DNA from: Paenisporosarcina quisquiliarum
GTDB lineage: Bacteria; Bacillota; Bacilli; Bacillales_A; Planococcaceae
Reading direction: 5' to 3'
Assembly (NCBI RefSeq): GCF_027563315.1
Contig: NZ_JAMKBJ010000011.1
Location: 1-64,000 of the forward strand
DNA: 64,000 nt
Shown: positions 1-7,009 of the stretch, one piece after another
Numbering within the stretch: position 1 is the first letter of the stretch
How the letters are laid out: the number at the start of each line of letters is the position of its first letter
Position numbers and translations under genes: made by a program
The notes under the pieces: model-generated
What the model was told of the DNA's origin: nothing
Database searches by the model: none
Seen by the model: only the letters and a program-made list of their open reading frames with translations

Positions 1-1
1 T

Positions 2-88
2 CATGGAAGTTTAAATTATCTTTCACCTTGCCAGTTTTTAAGACGTTTTCAAGAAAATAATGGCCATTCACAAAAGATTAGTCTTTAA
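2..88 (+). CDS. C-terminal fragment of an IS3-like transposase (integrase core), cut by the window edge
   Basis: Only the last 28 residues are visible, in the frame that starts at base 2 and stops at TAA 86-88. The peptide (HGSLNYLSPCQFLRRFQENN and a short basic tail) resembles the end of DDE integrase-core transposases, where an H-x-L-x-Y-x-[ST]-P-x-x-[FY] motif closes the protein. A 23-bp sequence 10 bases downstream looks like an IS3-type terminal repeat, which supports the call. The family assignment rests on this short tail and the terminal repeat only. The rest of the element lies upstream of the window. Confidence 0.5.
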   Translation, partial: HGSLNYLSPCQFLRRFQENNGHSQKISL

Positions 89-98
89 TTTTTAAAGA

Positions 99-121
99 TG
101 GTGTCTAAATAGAGGGGGCCA
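99..121 (+). mobile_element. Probable right terminal repeat of the IS3-like element
   Basis: The sequence runs TGGTGTCTAAAT followed by a G-rich stretch ending GGGGGCCA. Read on the other strand it begins TGGCCCCC and continues ATTTAGACACCA, the style of terminal inverted repeat found in IS3-family elements. It lies just after the transposase stop codon. The matching left end is outside the window, so neither the pair nor a target duplication can be verified. Confidence 0.45.
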
Positions 122-559
122 AACCGTCAACGTCTATAATTCCTACGTCAACTTCAATTTCTCCTACGTCAGCGTCACTTATTACAATTAAGCGTAATGT
201 TTGTCCTACAGCAACAACTGATAACGCGTTCACACTATATACGATATAGAAATAAGCTTCGCACAACCGGATAAAAATTGAAGGGACCAGCCAAAATTCC
301 ATCTTTAGCTGGTTTTTTCTCGAAACGAGGTGTCGAATCTTTCGTTACCCAAAAGCACTTACACATGGGACGATGAGATTCCAGGCAAATGCATCGAGAA
401 AGACTTTTCCTAGTCAGATTCTATTTTTAAACAAGTCTTTTTTCATCCTGAGAAAGTTAAGTTACCTATTGTACTAAATTTTTTGAAAAAAGACTATATC
501 TATGAATAGAGAGAGTGAGGTTAGTCAAAATTGAGGAGATAGAAAGGATAGTGATAAGA
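122..559. other. Gene-poor stretch between the IS end and yqhR
   Basis: No convincing gene is seen. A short open frame on the plus strand (about 124-249) could be the amputated end of a gene interrupted by the IS: it is Thr/Ser/Pro-rich and is followed by a terminator-like hairpin at 286-318. The opposite-strand frame at 105-302 has no ribosome binding site, and its stop falls in the IS terminal repeat. In B. subtilis this position upstream of yqhR is occupied by yqhQ, so gene order is broken here. Confidence 0.4.
286..318 (+). terminator. Rho-independent terminator-like hairpin
   Basis: A 6-bp stem ACCAGC/GCTGGT is followed directly by a T-rich run (TTTTTTCT). It would end a plus-strand transcript that is now largely missing upstream. 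Confidence 0.5.
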
Positions 560-982
560 ATGAAAGCAATACACTTTATAACAATATCTTCAGCACACGC
601 CTTGGTCTTCACCATTATGTTGAAGTTTCTGTTTGTATTTGATTATATTACATGGAATCCAATACGTTGGACTCAAAAATGGCAAGTGTTTTCCGCGGCA
701 CACCCATTTGTGAAATGGATACTTACTTTCCTCGTTATTTTTTTAGTTATTAATATTACGATGGGCCTGTTTTTACTGATTAAAAAAATGCCTGCATTTG
801 CCACTTCAATCGTTGTCGGATTGGCCATTTGGATTTTGTTGGAATGGAGTATTTATCAAGATTTTTCACATATCAGTTGGAACTCGATTCCTATTGTAGC
901 TTCGATATTAATCATAAGTCGAGCGCTTGCTGAGACAATTGTTTATTATGATCAAGAGGTTTACGAGGACAAACGAAAGTAG
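560..982 (+). CDS. yqhR: YqhR-like integral membrane protein
   Basis: A 140-residue protein with four hydrophobic segments (roughly residues 10-27, 55-75, 80-100 and 110-128) and a short charged C-terminus, predicted in the cytoplasmic membrane. Its position directly before aroQ matches B. subtilis yqhR, a conserved membrane protein of unknown function. The ATG at 560 is preferred because AAAGGA lies 11 bases upstream. A GTG at 515 would add 15 residues but has poorer spacing. The identity comes mostly from synteny and topology; no function is proposed. Confidence 0.7.
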   Translation: MKAIHFITISSAHALVFTIMLKFLFVFDYITWNPIRWTQKWQVFSAAHPFVKWILTFLVIFLVINITMGLFLLIKKMPAFATSIVVGLAIWILLEWSIYQDFSHISWNSIPIVASILIISRALAETIVYYDQEVYEDKRK

Positions 983-1042
983 TTGCTGCAACTATTTGTT
1001 ATGATAAAATGAAGGGGGCACGATGGAACTGGAGGGAAAAAG

Positions 1043-1486
1043 ATGAAAATTCTTTGTTTAAATGGACCGAACCTGAATCGTTTAGGTAAACGTGAACCTT
1101 CTATTTACGGACATGAGACATTGGAAGATTTGGAACAAATGATGATAACCCGAGGAAAGCAATCGGAAGTTCACGTCCAATGCAAGCAATCGAACCATGA
1201 AGGTCAATTGATCGATTGGCTTCATGATGCTGAAGATGATGAAATAGATGGCATTATTTTCAACCCGGGAGCGTATACGCACACAAGTTACGCGATTCGT
1301 GATGCCATTTCTTCTATAACAGTTCCGGTAATAGAGGTTCATATTTCCAATATCCATAGCAGGGAAAGCTTTCGTCATCAATCTGTCCTGGCTCCTGTAT
1401 GTGTCGGTCAAATTTGTGGTCTGGGAACATTCGGTTATACATTAGCACTAGAAACATTTTTACATAGAAGAAAAGGGGAATCTTAA
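1043..1486 (+). CDS. aroQ: Type II 3-dehydroquinate dehydratase
   Basis: A 147-residue protein, the usual length for the small dodecameric type II enzyme that converts 3-dehydroquinate to 3-dehydroshikimate in aromatic amino acid synthesis. The N-terminal LNGPNLNRLGKREPSIYG carries the flexible lid with the catalytic Arg and Tyr. NPGAYTHTS and EVHISNIHSRE follow, including the catalytic His and substrate-binding Ser/Arg. It has a good ribosome binding site (GGAGGGAAAAAG before ATG). The next gene starts on the base after its stop, so the two are probably co-transcribed and translationally coupled. Confidence 0.95.
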   Translation: MKILCLNGPNLNRLGKREPSIYGHETLEDLEQMMITRGKQSEVHVQCKQSNHEGQLIDWLHDAEDDEIDGIIFNPGAYTHTSYAIRDAISSITVPVIEVHISNIHSRESFRHQSVLAPVCVGQICGLGTFGYTLALETFLHRRKGES

Positions 1487-2548
1487 ATGGAGAAATTGTC
1501 TAAATTACGTTCAGCATTAGAGGAACATCAGATTGATGCATTGCTTATTACAAGCGGTCACAATCGCCGATACATAACTGATTTCACGGGGACGGCTGGT
1601 GTAGCAATCGTTTCTAAAGATCAAGCGGTTTTTATTACGGATTTCCGTTATACGGAACAAGCAGCAAAACAAATCCAGAACTTTGAAATCGTTCAACATA
1701 CGAAAACGATGTTGGAAGAAGTCAGTGTGCAACTGGAAAAAATGAATGTGAAAAAAGTAGGTTTCGAGAAAGACGACATGAGCTATGCGATGTATGAGAG
1801 CTATAAAAAAGCAGTTAACACAGAACTTGTACCCGTATCTGGCCTTATTGAGAAAATCCGCTTGATTAAGACGCCTCAAGAGATTACTATTATTAAGGCT
1901 GCCGCTGATATTGCCGAAGCGGCTTTTGAACACATCCTAACATTTATTGCACCTGGCAAAACGGAATTGGAAGTTTCCAATGAACTTGAATTCTTTATGC
2001 GCAAACAAGGTGCAACATCTTCTTCATTCGATATCATTGTAGCATCAGGACTTCGATCAGCACTTCCACATGGAGTTGCAACGGATAAAGTCATCGAAAA
2101 AGGCGATTTTGTTACATTGGACTTCGGTGCATTGTATAATGGATATGTATCTGACGTAACAAGAACTGTAGCTGTCGGGGAACCGAGTGAAAAATTGAAA
2201 GAAATTTATCAAGTTGTCTTAGATGCACAATTATTGTCTCTGGAGAAAATTAAACCAGGTATGACTGGTATTGAGGCAGACGCAATCGCTCGTGATTATA
2301 TTAAGTCCAAAGGATACGGGGAAGCGTTCGGTCATTCATTAGGACATGGTATCGGATTAGAAGTACATGAAGGCCCTGGATTATCGTTCCGTTCGGAAAC
2401 AGTTCTCGAAGAAGGTATGGTGATTACGATTGAGCCAGGCATTTATTTACCTGGTATCGGTGGGGTTCGTATTGAAGATGATGCAGTTGTGACAGCGACA
2501 GGACTTGAAAAATTAACACATTCTACAAAAGAGTTACTTATCTTATAA
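1487..2548 (+). CDS. yqhT: Xaa-Pro dipeptidase/aminopeptidase (YqhT-like, M24B)
   Basis: A 353-residue cytoplasmic metallopeptidase with an N-terminal creatinase-like domain (about 1-125) and a C-terminal pita-bread catalytic domain. The metal ligands of family M24 are visible in order: Asp in [13 protein letters not shown] and the second Asp of the same segment, His in [12 protein letters not shown], Glu in TIEPGIY and Glu in GGVRIEDD. It should remove residues preceding proline. It sits between aroQ and efp as in B. subtilis. A role in recycling Pro-rich peptides is inference. Confidence 0.92.
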   Translation: MEKLSKLRSALEEHQIDALLITSGHNRRYITDFTGTAGVAIVSKDQAVFITDFRYTEQAAKQIQNFEIVQHTKTMLEEVSVQLEKMNVKKVGFEKDDMSYAMYESYKKAVNTELVPVSGLIEKIRLIKTPQEITIIKAAADIAEAAFEHILTFIAPGKTELEVSNELEFFMRKQGATSSSFDIIVASGLRSALPHGVATDKVIEKGDFVTLDFGALYNGYVSDVTRTVAVGEPSEKLKEIYQVVLDAQLLSLEKIKPGMTGIEADAIARDYIKSKGYGEAFGHSLGHGIGLEVHEGPGLSFRSETVLEEGMVITIEPGIYLPGIGGVRIEDDAVVTATGLEKLTHSTKELLIL

Positions 2549-2564
2549 TTTTGGAGGAACACTC

Positions 2565-3125
2565 ATGATTTCAGTAAACGATTTTAAAACAGGTTTAACA
2601 ATTGAAGTAGACGGCGGGATCTGGCGCGTACTAGATTTCCAACACGTAAAACCAGGTAAAGGTGCTGCTTTTGTTCGTTCGAAATTACGTAACATTCGTA
2701 CTGGCGCAGTGAATGAGAAAACATTCCGTGCTGGTGAAAAAGTGGAAAAAGCTCAAATTGATAACCGCAAAATGCAGTATTTATACGCAAATGGCGATAC
2801 ACACAACTTCATGGATACTGATTCGTATGAACAAATTGAACTTGATTCAAACCAAATCGAGTACGAATTGAAATTCCTTCGTGAAAACATGGAAGTTCAG
2901 ATCATGCAATACCAAGGGGAAACTCTAGGGGTTGAATTGCCAAATACAGTTGTTTTGGAAGTTACAGAAACAGAACCAGGTATTAAAGGCGATACAGCAA
3001 GTGGCGGAACAAAACCTGCGATTTTAGAAACAGGTCTTTCTGTACAAGTTCCTTTCTTCATCAACCAAGGTGATAAATTAATCATCAACACATCAGAAGC
3101 GGCTTACGTTTCAAGAGCTCAATAA
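2565..3125 (+). CDS. efp: Translation elongation factor P
   Basis: A 186-residue protein with the three-barrel EF-P layout; the length is typical. It binds stalled ribosomes and promotes peptide bond formation at polyproline stretches. The N-terminal KOW-like domain contains the loop [19 protein letters not shown], whose tip lysine region carries the residue modified in many bacteria. The C-terminal OB domain ends with the conserved [13 protein letters not shown]-type tail. A strong ribosome binding site (TTGGAGGAA) precedes the ATG. It follows the Xaa-Pro peptidase by 16 bases and is closed by a terminator at 3195-3232. Confidence 0.97.
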   Translation: MISVNDFKTGLTIEVDGGIWRVLDFQHVKPGKGAAFVRSKLRNIRTGAVNEKTFRAGEKVEKAQIDNRKMQYLYANGDTHNFMDTDSYEQIELDSNQIEYELKFLRENMEVQIMQYQGETLGVELPNTVVLEVTETEPGIKGDTASGGTKPAILETGLSVQVPFFINQGDKLIINTSEAAYVSRAQ

Positions 3126-3135
3126 TTAAAGGATT

Positions 3136-3167
3136 AATATGCGAACACAAGCTTGGATTCGCATATT
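3136..3167. repeat. Perfect 10-bp inverted repeat after efp
   Basis: AATATGCGAA and TTCGCATATT face each other across a 12-base loop, 10 bases after the efp stop. There is no T-run, so it is unlikely to be a terminator on its own. It could be an RNA 3' stabilising hairpin or a protein site. Confidence 0.55.
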
Positions 3168-3194
3168 CCTAATGACACGTAAAATAAAAAAAGA

Positions 3195-3232
3195 GTTGCT
3201 AATTGCACATTGTGCAGTTGGCAACTTTTTTT
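3195..3232 (+). terminator. Terminator of the aroQ-pepP-efp unit
   Basis: A 14-bp stem (GTTGCTAATTGCAC / GTGCAGTTGGCAAC, with G-U pairs) with a 3-base loop is followed by seven T residues. It separates efp from the spoIIIA operon. Confidence 0.85.
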
Positions 3233-3260
3233 CATGTCTTCGCCCGTTTTTGCATACGAT
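3231..3260 (+). promoter_or_regulatory. Candidate sigma-E-type promoter of the spoIIIA operon
   Basis: CATACGAT at 3253-3260 is close to the sigma-E -10 consensus (CATACAAT). A weak -35-like TCATGTC lies about 14 bases upstream. It sits between the efp terminator and the AGGAGG of spoIIIAC, and the B. subtilis operon is known to be sigma-E dependent. The -35 match is poor. Confidence 0.4.
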
Positions 3261-3292
3261 GAATAGACAGAGGAGGGGACAAGTCGGAATTT

Positions 3293-3493
3293 ATGGATGT
3301 AATTCGAGTGGCGGGAATTGGATTGATTCTTGCATTGTTGCACCTTTTCTTTGAACAGACGGGGAAAAAAGAATTCTCATTTTTTTTATTTGTATTTGGA
3401 TATCTGTATATGACCGTGGAAATGTTGCGTTTTCTACGTTTCTTCTTTGAAGAAATCACCACTTTTTTCGAATGGCTTACCATTTCGGTGTAA
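3293..3493 (+). CDS. spoIIIAC: SpoIIIAC, small membrane protein of the SpoIIIA-SpoIIQ channel (divergent)
   Basis: A 66-residue protein with two hydrophobic helices, the length and topology of SpoIIIAC. The segment IRVAGIGLILALLHLFFEQT followed by GKKEF matches the family core (an AG[IV]G helix, then a [DE]Q-x-GKKE turn). It acts in the mother-cell membrane as part of the channel built during engulfment. AGGAGG lies 16 bases before the ATG, which is long, but no closer in-frame start exists. It is the first gene of the operon here: spoIIIAA and spoIIIAB, which precede it in B. subtilis, are absent. Confidence 0.8.
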   Translation: MDVIRVAGIGLILALLHLFFEQTGKKEFSFFLFVFGYLYMTVEMLRFLRFFFEEITTFFEWLTISV

Positions 3494-3496
3494 GAT

Positions 3497-3874
3497 ATGC
3501 AAATCATCCTGGTCACAATCGTAATTATGTTTCTGATGTTGTTGCTAAAGCAAATCCTTCCGCAATTTTCACCTCTGATTCTCAGCTTTTTCTTTTTTAT
3601 TTTACTCTCAAATATTTTATTCCAAACGCTCTTTCCAATCGTTAGACATGTACTAGAACAAGCACCGAAAGAAGCACTTCCCATTGCACGGGTACTGTTA
3701 ATCTCTGTATTCCTGACATTTTTAGGAGAAGCGTTGATTGAATGGTGTCGAAATTTAAATCTGAATACGTTTGTTCCAATCATATCTGTAAGTTGTCATG
3801 TATTGATTCTCACCTATTGGTTGCCACTCATACAGCAAATGTTTAATACGCTGACTCGGCTTTTGATCGAATAA
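3497..3874 (+). CDS. spoIIIAD: SpoIIIAD-like membrane protein (divergent)
   Basis: A 125-residue, very hydrophobic protein with about four membrane segments; the family is usually near 130 residues. Weak but positional similarity includes the MQI start, a central I-x-x-F-L-T-F-L-G-E-A-L segment matching the family's [YF]-x-x-E-[FL]-x-x-x-L region, and a final hydrophobic helix. It starts three bases after the spoIIIAC stop, so translation is probably coupled. The call depends strongly on its place between spoIIIAC and spoIIIAE. Confidence 0.72.
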   Translation: MQIILVTIVIMFLMLLLKQILPQFSPLILSFFFFILLSNILFQTLFPIVRHVLEQAPKEALPIARVLLISVFLTFLGEALIEWCRNLNLNTFVPIISVSCHVLILTYWLPLIQQMFNTLTRLLIE

Positions 3875-3903
3875 TTTTAGGTGTAAAAGAGGTGGGAAGG
3901 TTC

Positions 3904-4809
3904 ATGCTTGAACCCTTGTATACCTATTTTTTTGGTGTAACCCGATACTTTATCGTACTACTCATCGCAATTATTTTTGCGATGATTATCGATATTTTAT
4001 TTCCTGAGGCCAAACGATGGACAAGGTTATCCCTTTTTTGTATTGCGGTGCTGTACACTCTGACGCCAGCAATTGATGCGATGCATATTATGCAGCAATT
4101 TGCGCGACAGATGGTAACTGTTTTTATGAGTGTCTATCCCGTATTGACGGCTGGTTTGTTGATGAATAGCGGAACGATGGCATTTTCTATTTGGAATCCT
4201 GCACTCTATGTATTTATTCAATTTACCGTGGTGCTTACCGAGAGAATTCTTATCCCGTTATTAATGACCACTATCCTGCTAGATTTCATCAGTCGTTTCC
4301 ATCCGGCTACCCCGTTTTCAAAACTGACCGATATTATACGGACGTCTTTACTCAGTATCGTTTCCGCAGTTGTCGTTATCTATAGTTTTTTCATTTCAAT
4401 TCAAGGCTTCATTTCCTGGAACATCTCAAGTGCAGTTACAGAACCCATCAAAAAAATCATTCAACAAAACATTCCGTTTGTGGGTTCTTTTTTTTCCGAG
4501 AGTTTAAGTACATTTACACGTTTTTCATCATCCATCACCTCCATTACCGGTGGTGGTATTGCATTTACCATACTCCTGGTTGTGTTGATTCCTACATTAA
4601 AAACAATCAGTATTGCATTTTGCTATCGATTGGTGGCCGCAATTATTGAACCATTCGGACCTGAGGATCTGGCCAGTTTTCTGGATGATATCGGCAAATC
4701 GATTTTCGTCTTAAGTATTTTATCTTTCTTGATTGCCTTCGCCTTTTTCTATACGGCCATTTTCATTGTGATATTGGTTAAATTCTCGATGCTGATGAGG
4801 GGTTCATAA
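3904..4809 (+). CDS. spoIIIAE: SpoIIIAE-like polytopic membrane protein, N-terminally short
   Basis: A 301-residue protein with about seven membrane helices. Typical SpoIIIAE is near 400 residues because it has a signal-peptide-like start and an extra N-terminal region, which are missing here. A central segment SLLSIVSAVVVIYSFFISIQ followed by a Gly-rich linker (SITGGGI) and a helix pair with PFGPEDLASFLDDIGKS matches the conserved C-terminal half, known for P-x-x-[DE]-x-R-[IL]-x-x-x-[IL]-x-x-x-G. The ATG at 3904 has AGAGGTGG 8 bases upstream and is preferred over the GTG at 3892. Its stop overlaps the next start. Confidence 0.78.
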   Translation: MLEPLYTYFFGVTRYFIVLLIAIIFAMIIDILFPEAKRWTRLSLFCIAVLYTLTPAIDAMHIMQQFARQMVTVFMSVYPVLTAGLLMNSGTMAFSIWNPALYVFIQFTVVLTERILIPLLMTTILLDFISRFHPATPFSKLTDIIRTSLLSIVSAVVVIYSFFISIQGFISWNISSAVTEPIKKIIQQNIPFVGSFFSESLSTFTRFSSSITSITGGGIAFTILLVVLIPTLKTISIAFCYRLVAAIIEPFGPEDLASFLDDIGKSIFVLSILSFLIAFAFFYTAIFIVILVKFSMLMRGS

Positions 4810-4970
4810 TGGCTGATTGGTTAAAAGGATTAGTGTTCATTATTCTTCTCAGTGAGATCCTTCAGGCAATTTTTCAGAACTCTGATTCCACAGATAAGAT
4901 TGAGGAATATACCAAACTGGGACTAGCCATGTATATCTTATTGTTTATCTCTTCTTTTTTCTATGAATAG
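4809..4970 (+). CDS. spoIIIAF: Truncated SpoIIIAF-like peptide (53 residues, membrane part only)
   Basis: The ATG shares its A with the spoIIIAE stop, so it is tightly coupled. The 53-residue peptide begins MADWLKGLVFIILLSEILQA, has a polar linker, and then IEEYTKLGLAMYILLFISSF. This reproduces the two-helix N-terminus of SpoIIIAF, where the second helix is preceded by a [KE]-Y-x-K-L motif. The normal C-terminal extracytoplasmic domain of about 150 residues is entirely missing, and the next gene follows after 56 bases. The frame is clean, so it looks like a stable short form rather than a recent pseudogene. Confidence 0.6.
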   Translation: MADWLKGLVFIILLSEILQAIFQNSDSTDKIEEYTKLGLAMYILLFISSFFYE

Positions 4971-5026
4971 TTGAGGAATGCTTGTCATATAGTTTATCAA
5001 ATGCCTGTCTCACTTAAGAGAGGAGC

Positions 5027-5467
5027 GTGATTCCATCCATTAAAACGAATCGAATGAAAAGCGGGATCCTGCTCGCTAGTCTCTTGGTATTCATGGTGTT
5101 TTTCTTGTTCAGTGAATCCATATTCACCAAGCAATCTAACACATCCAGTCAGTCACAAGATGCAATAACGCAAGAAAACTCATTGAAAACGGCATTGGAA
5201 AAAATGGCTGGGGTAGGTGAAGTCGAATTATTCTTTTATACAGGCACGAACGAGCCTCATCAAACAGTTACGGAAAAACCTAGCTTTGCCTTGTTTGATC
5301 AGACAACCAGTGATCAATCAACTATTCAATCCGTATTGGTAGTAGCCAGTGGAGCGGATCAAGCAAAAACCAGATTAATGTTAAAAGAATATTTATCGGC
5401 AGTTTTATTGCTGCCAGAACATCGAATTGTCGTCGTCCCGATGGATGAGAAAGGGGTTTCTAAATGA
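5027..5467 (+). CDS. spoIIIAG: SpoIIIAG-like channel protein (short)
   Basis: A protein of up to 146 residues with an N-terminal membrane helix (about 12-30) and an extracytoplasmic domain. The family normally has about 200-230 residues. The conserved elements are ALEKMAGVGEVELFF, then SVLVVASGADQAKTRLMLKE and VLLLPEHRIVVVPM, which match the SpoIIIAG ring-building domain (a V-V-A-x-G-A-D signature). The start is uncertain: GAGGAG is too close to the GTG at 5027, and the ATG at 5054 is too far, so a non-standard start such as ATT at 5030-5039 is possible. The linker between helix and domain is unusually short. Confidence 0.8.
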   Translation: MIPSIKTNRMKSGILLASLLVFMVFFLFSESIFTKQSNTSSQSQDAITQENSLKTALEKMAGVGEVELFFYTGTNEPHQTVTEKPSFALFDQTTSDQSTIQSVLVVASGADQAKTRLMLKEYLSAVLLLPEHRIVVVPMDEKGVSK

Positions 5468-6006
5468 AAGTCAAAAAACGTACAGTGTGGATGCTAACTC
5501 TATTAAGTTTGGTAGCAGTAATTTCGGTGTATTACGTGAACGAACCCAACAATATGCCCTTTGATGGTTTAGCTATTTTCTCAGATGAAGAACTTGATCA
5601 AATGAAGGTCGATGACACAACTGCAGATGAATCAGTGACACCAGTATATGCTCAAAGTGCGTTATTTGAAGAAATGAGAATGGAATTACAAAACGAACGC
5701 AGTCAGTTAAAAGAACAATTGACAGCAAGAATTGCTTCAAACGAAATGTCGGCTGACGAAGTGAATGAAGCGTACTCAACAATGGATGATTTAACAGTAC
5801 GCGAATCAACGGAAGCTATGCTTGAAATGCTCATTCGTTCACTAGGATATTCAGATGCCTTGGTACAAACAGATACAGGTAAAGTGGATGTAACCGTTAT
5901 CGCTGATGAACTTGGAAAATCCCAAGCAAATGAAATTATTCACACTGTCATGAAACAATGGGAAGATGCGAAAAAAGTAACGGTAACATTCCAACCAGCT
6001 TCATAA
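5464..6006 (+). CDS. spoIIIAH: SpoIIIAH, mother-cell partner of SpoIIQ (short)
   Basis: A 180-residue protein; B. subtilis SpoIIIAH has 218. It has one N-terminal membrane helix (about 9-24), a Glu-rich helical linker and a C-terminal ring-building/YscJ-like domain (VDVTVIADELGKSQANEII, ending VTVTFQP). In the intermembrane space this domain pairs with SpoIIQ from the forespore. The start overlaps the spoIIIAG stop by four bases. It is the last gene of the operon, followed by a terminator at 6013-6042. Confidence 0.88.
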   Translation: MKVKKRTVWMLTLLSLVAVISVYYVNEPNNMPFDGLAIFSDEELDQMKVDDTTADESVTPVYAQSALFEEMRMELQNERSQLKEQLTARIASNEMSADEVNEAYSTMDDLTVRESTEAMLEMLIRSLGYSDALVQTDTGKVDVTVIADELGKSQANEIIHTVMKQWEDAKKVTVTFQPAS

Positions 6007-6012
6007 TGAACG

Positions 6013-6042
6013 AAAAGGGCCGAATTTAGGTCCTTTTTTTTT
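6013..6042 (+). terminator. Terminator of the spoIIIA operon
   Basis: The stem AAAAGGGCC / GGTCCTTTT is followed by a run of T residues, starting seven bases after the spoIIIAH stop. Confidence 0.8.
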
Positions 6043-6087
6043 CGAATAAATGAGATTAGTAGTGTGTTACTTTTGGTGAGCAGACGC

Positions 6088-6182
6088 TCAGTCTGACTTT
6101 TAGCGATTGACATCTGAAAAAATGAAGATGACGTCTGAAAATCGAGGCACGACGTCTGAAAAAACGATCATGACGTCTGAAT
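6088..6182. repeat. Five-copy array with an exact 21-bp period (GACGTCTGAAAA units)
   Basis: Units start at 6109, 6130, 6151 and 6172, plus a degenerate one at 6088 that keeps GTCTGA at 6091. Each step is 21 bp. The best units read GACGTCTGAAAA, with a palindromic GACGTC core; the 9 bases between units vary. The rest of the 6043-6486 gap is AT-rich, with one TTAGTACC half-site at 6382. The array is intergenic between spoIIIAH and accB. Confidence 0.8.
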
Positions 6183-6486
6183 CACCAATGATCAATTCTC
6201 GTTAAAATTTTCCGCACCATGCACTGCTTTATATTCCAGGAATAACCACGCAAAAAGGTATTTGTTCTGTTGTCAAGACTCTTATTGTTATTTTCAGGTT
6301 TCAATAATAAGAGCAGAATTGTATTTATAAGCTACAATAGTGGATTAATAATTAATATCTAACTTCTCCGAACTTTCCGAATTAGTACCAACTCTTAAAA
6401 AGTTTTGGTTATCTATTTCAAATTTTCTCAATAACGTCTAAAATAGAAGAGGTACGTAATTCGATACGAGGTAAGGGGAGTTCGGA

Positions 6487-6999
6487 ATGTTAAAAGTACA
6501 AGAAATTCGTGAAATTATTAAATTAATTGACCATTCATCAATCGATGAGTTTATTTACGAGTCTGAAGGCACAAAAGTGAAACTGAAAAAAAATGGTGTA
6601 CAGGTAACTACTGAAACGGTGGTTCCTCAACCGAAACCAGCAGCACCTGCTGTTGAAACTCCAGCTTCAGTAGAAGTAAATCCAGCACCGGTTGCTCCAA
6701 CTGCTAAAGAAGCAAAAGCTGATGTTGAAGTTAAAGAATCAGCTGTAAATGATGCTTCTCTACATCAAATCACTTCACCAATGGTAGGGACATTCTATCA
6801 ATCTTCCTCACCGGATACGCCGGCGTATGTTCAAGTAGGCGATAAAGTAACGGAAGATGGCGTTGTATGTATCGTAGAAGCAATGAAATTATTCAACGAA
6901 ATCGAAGCAGAAGTGTCTGGCGAGATTGTAGAAATTTTAGCAAAAGATGGACAACTCGTAGAGTACGGCCAACCTCTGTTCTTAGTAAAAGCGAACTGA
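6487..6999 (+). CDS. accB: Biotin carboxyl carrier protein of acetyl-CoA carboxylase
   Basis: A 170-residue protein with an N-terminal helical segment (1-40), an Ala/Pro/Val-rich flexible linker (about 42-90) and a C-terminal biotinyl domain. Biotin is attached to Lys134 in EAMKLF. The protein shuttles carboxyl groups between biotin carboxylase (next gene) and carboxyltransferase in the first step of fatty acid synthesis. Ten bases separate it from accC, so the two form an operon. AAGGGGAG precedes the ATG. Confidence 0.96.
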   Translation: MLKVQEIREIIKLIDHSSIDEFIYESEGTKVKLKKNGVQVTTETVVPQPKPAAPAVETPASVEVNPAPVAPTAKEAKADVEVKESAVNDASLHQITSPMVGTFYQSSSPDTPAYVQVGDKVTEDGVVCIVEAMKLFNEIEAEVSGEIVEILAKDGQLVEYGQPLFLVKAN

Positions 7000-7009
7000 G
7001 GGGGAACGG

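Noticed and set aside
105-302. Minus-strand open frame of 65 codons near the left edge
   Set aside because: No ribosome site, an odd composition, and its stop codon lies within the IS terminal repeat, so it is probably a chance frame.
3232-3783. Long minus-strand frame opposite spoIIIAC/spoIIIAD
   Set aside because: It is antisense to two well-supported operon genes, has low-complexity Lys/Asn composition and no ribosome site.
6088-6182. Possible CRISPR array in the 21-bp repeats
   Set aside because: The conserved part is only about 12 bp, the spacers are 9 bp, and no cas genes are present.
6107-6205. Short plus-strand frame through the 21-bp repeats that would give a heptad-like Thr-Ser-Glu repeat peptide
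   Set aside because: 21 bp is divisible by three, so any repeat array of this period stays open if one unit does; there is no start codon with a ribosome site.
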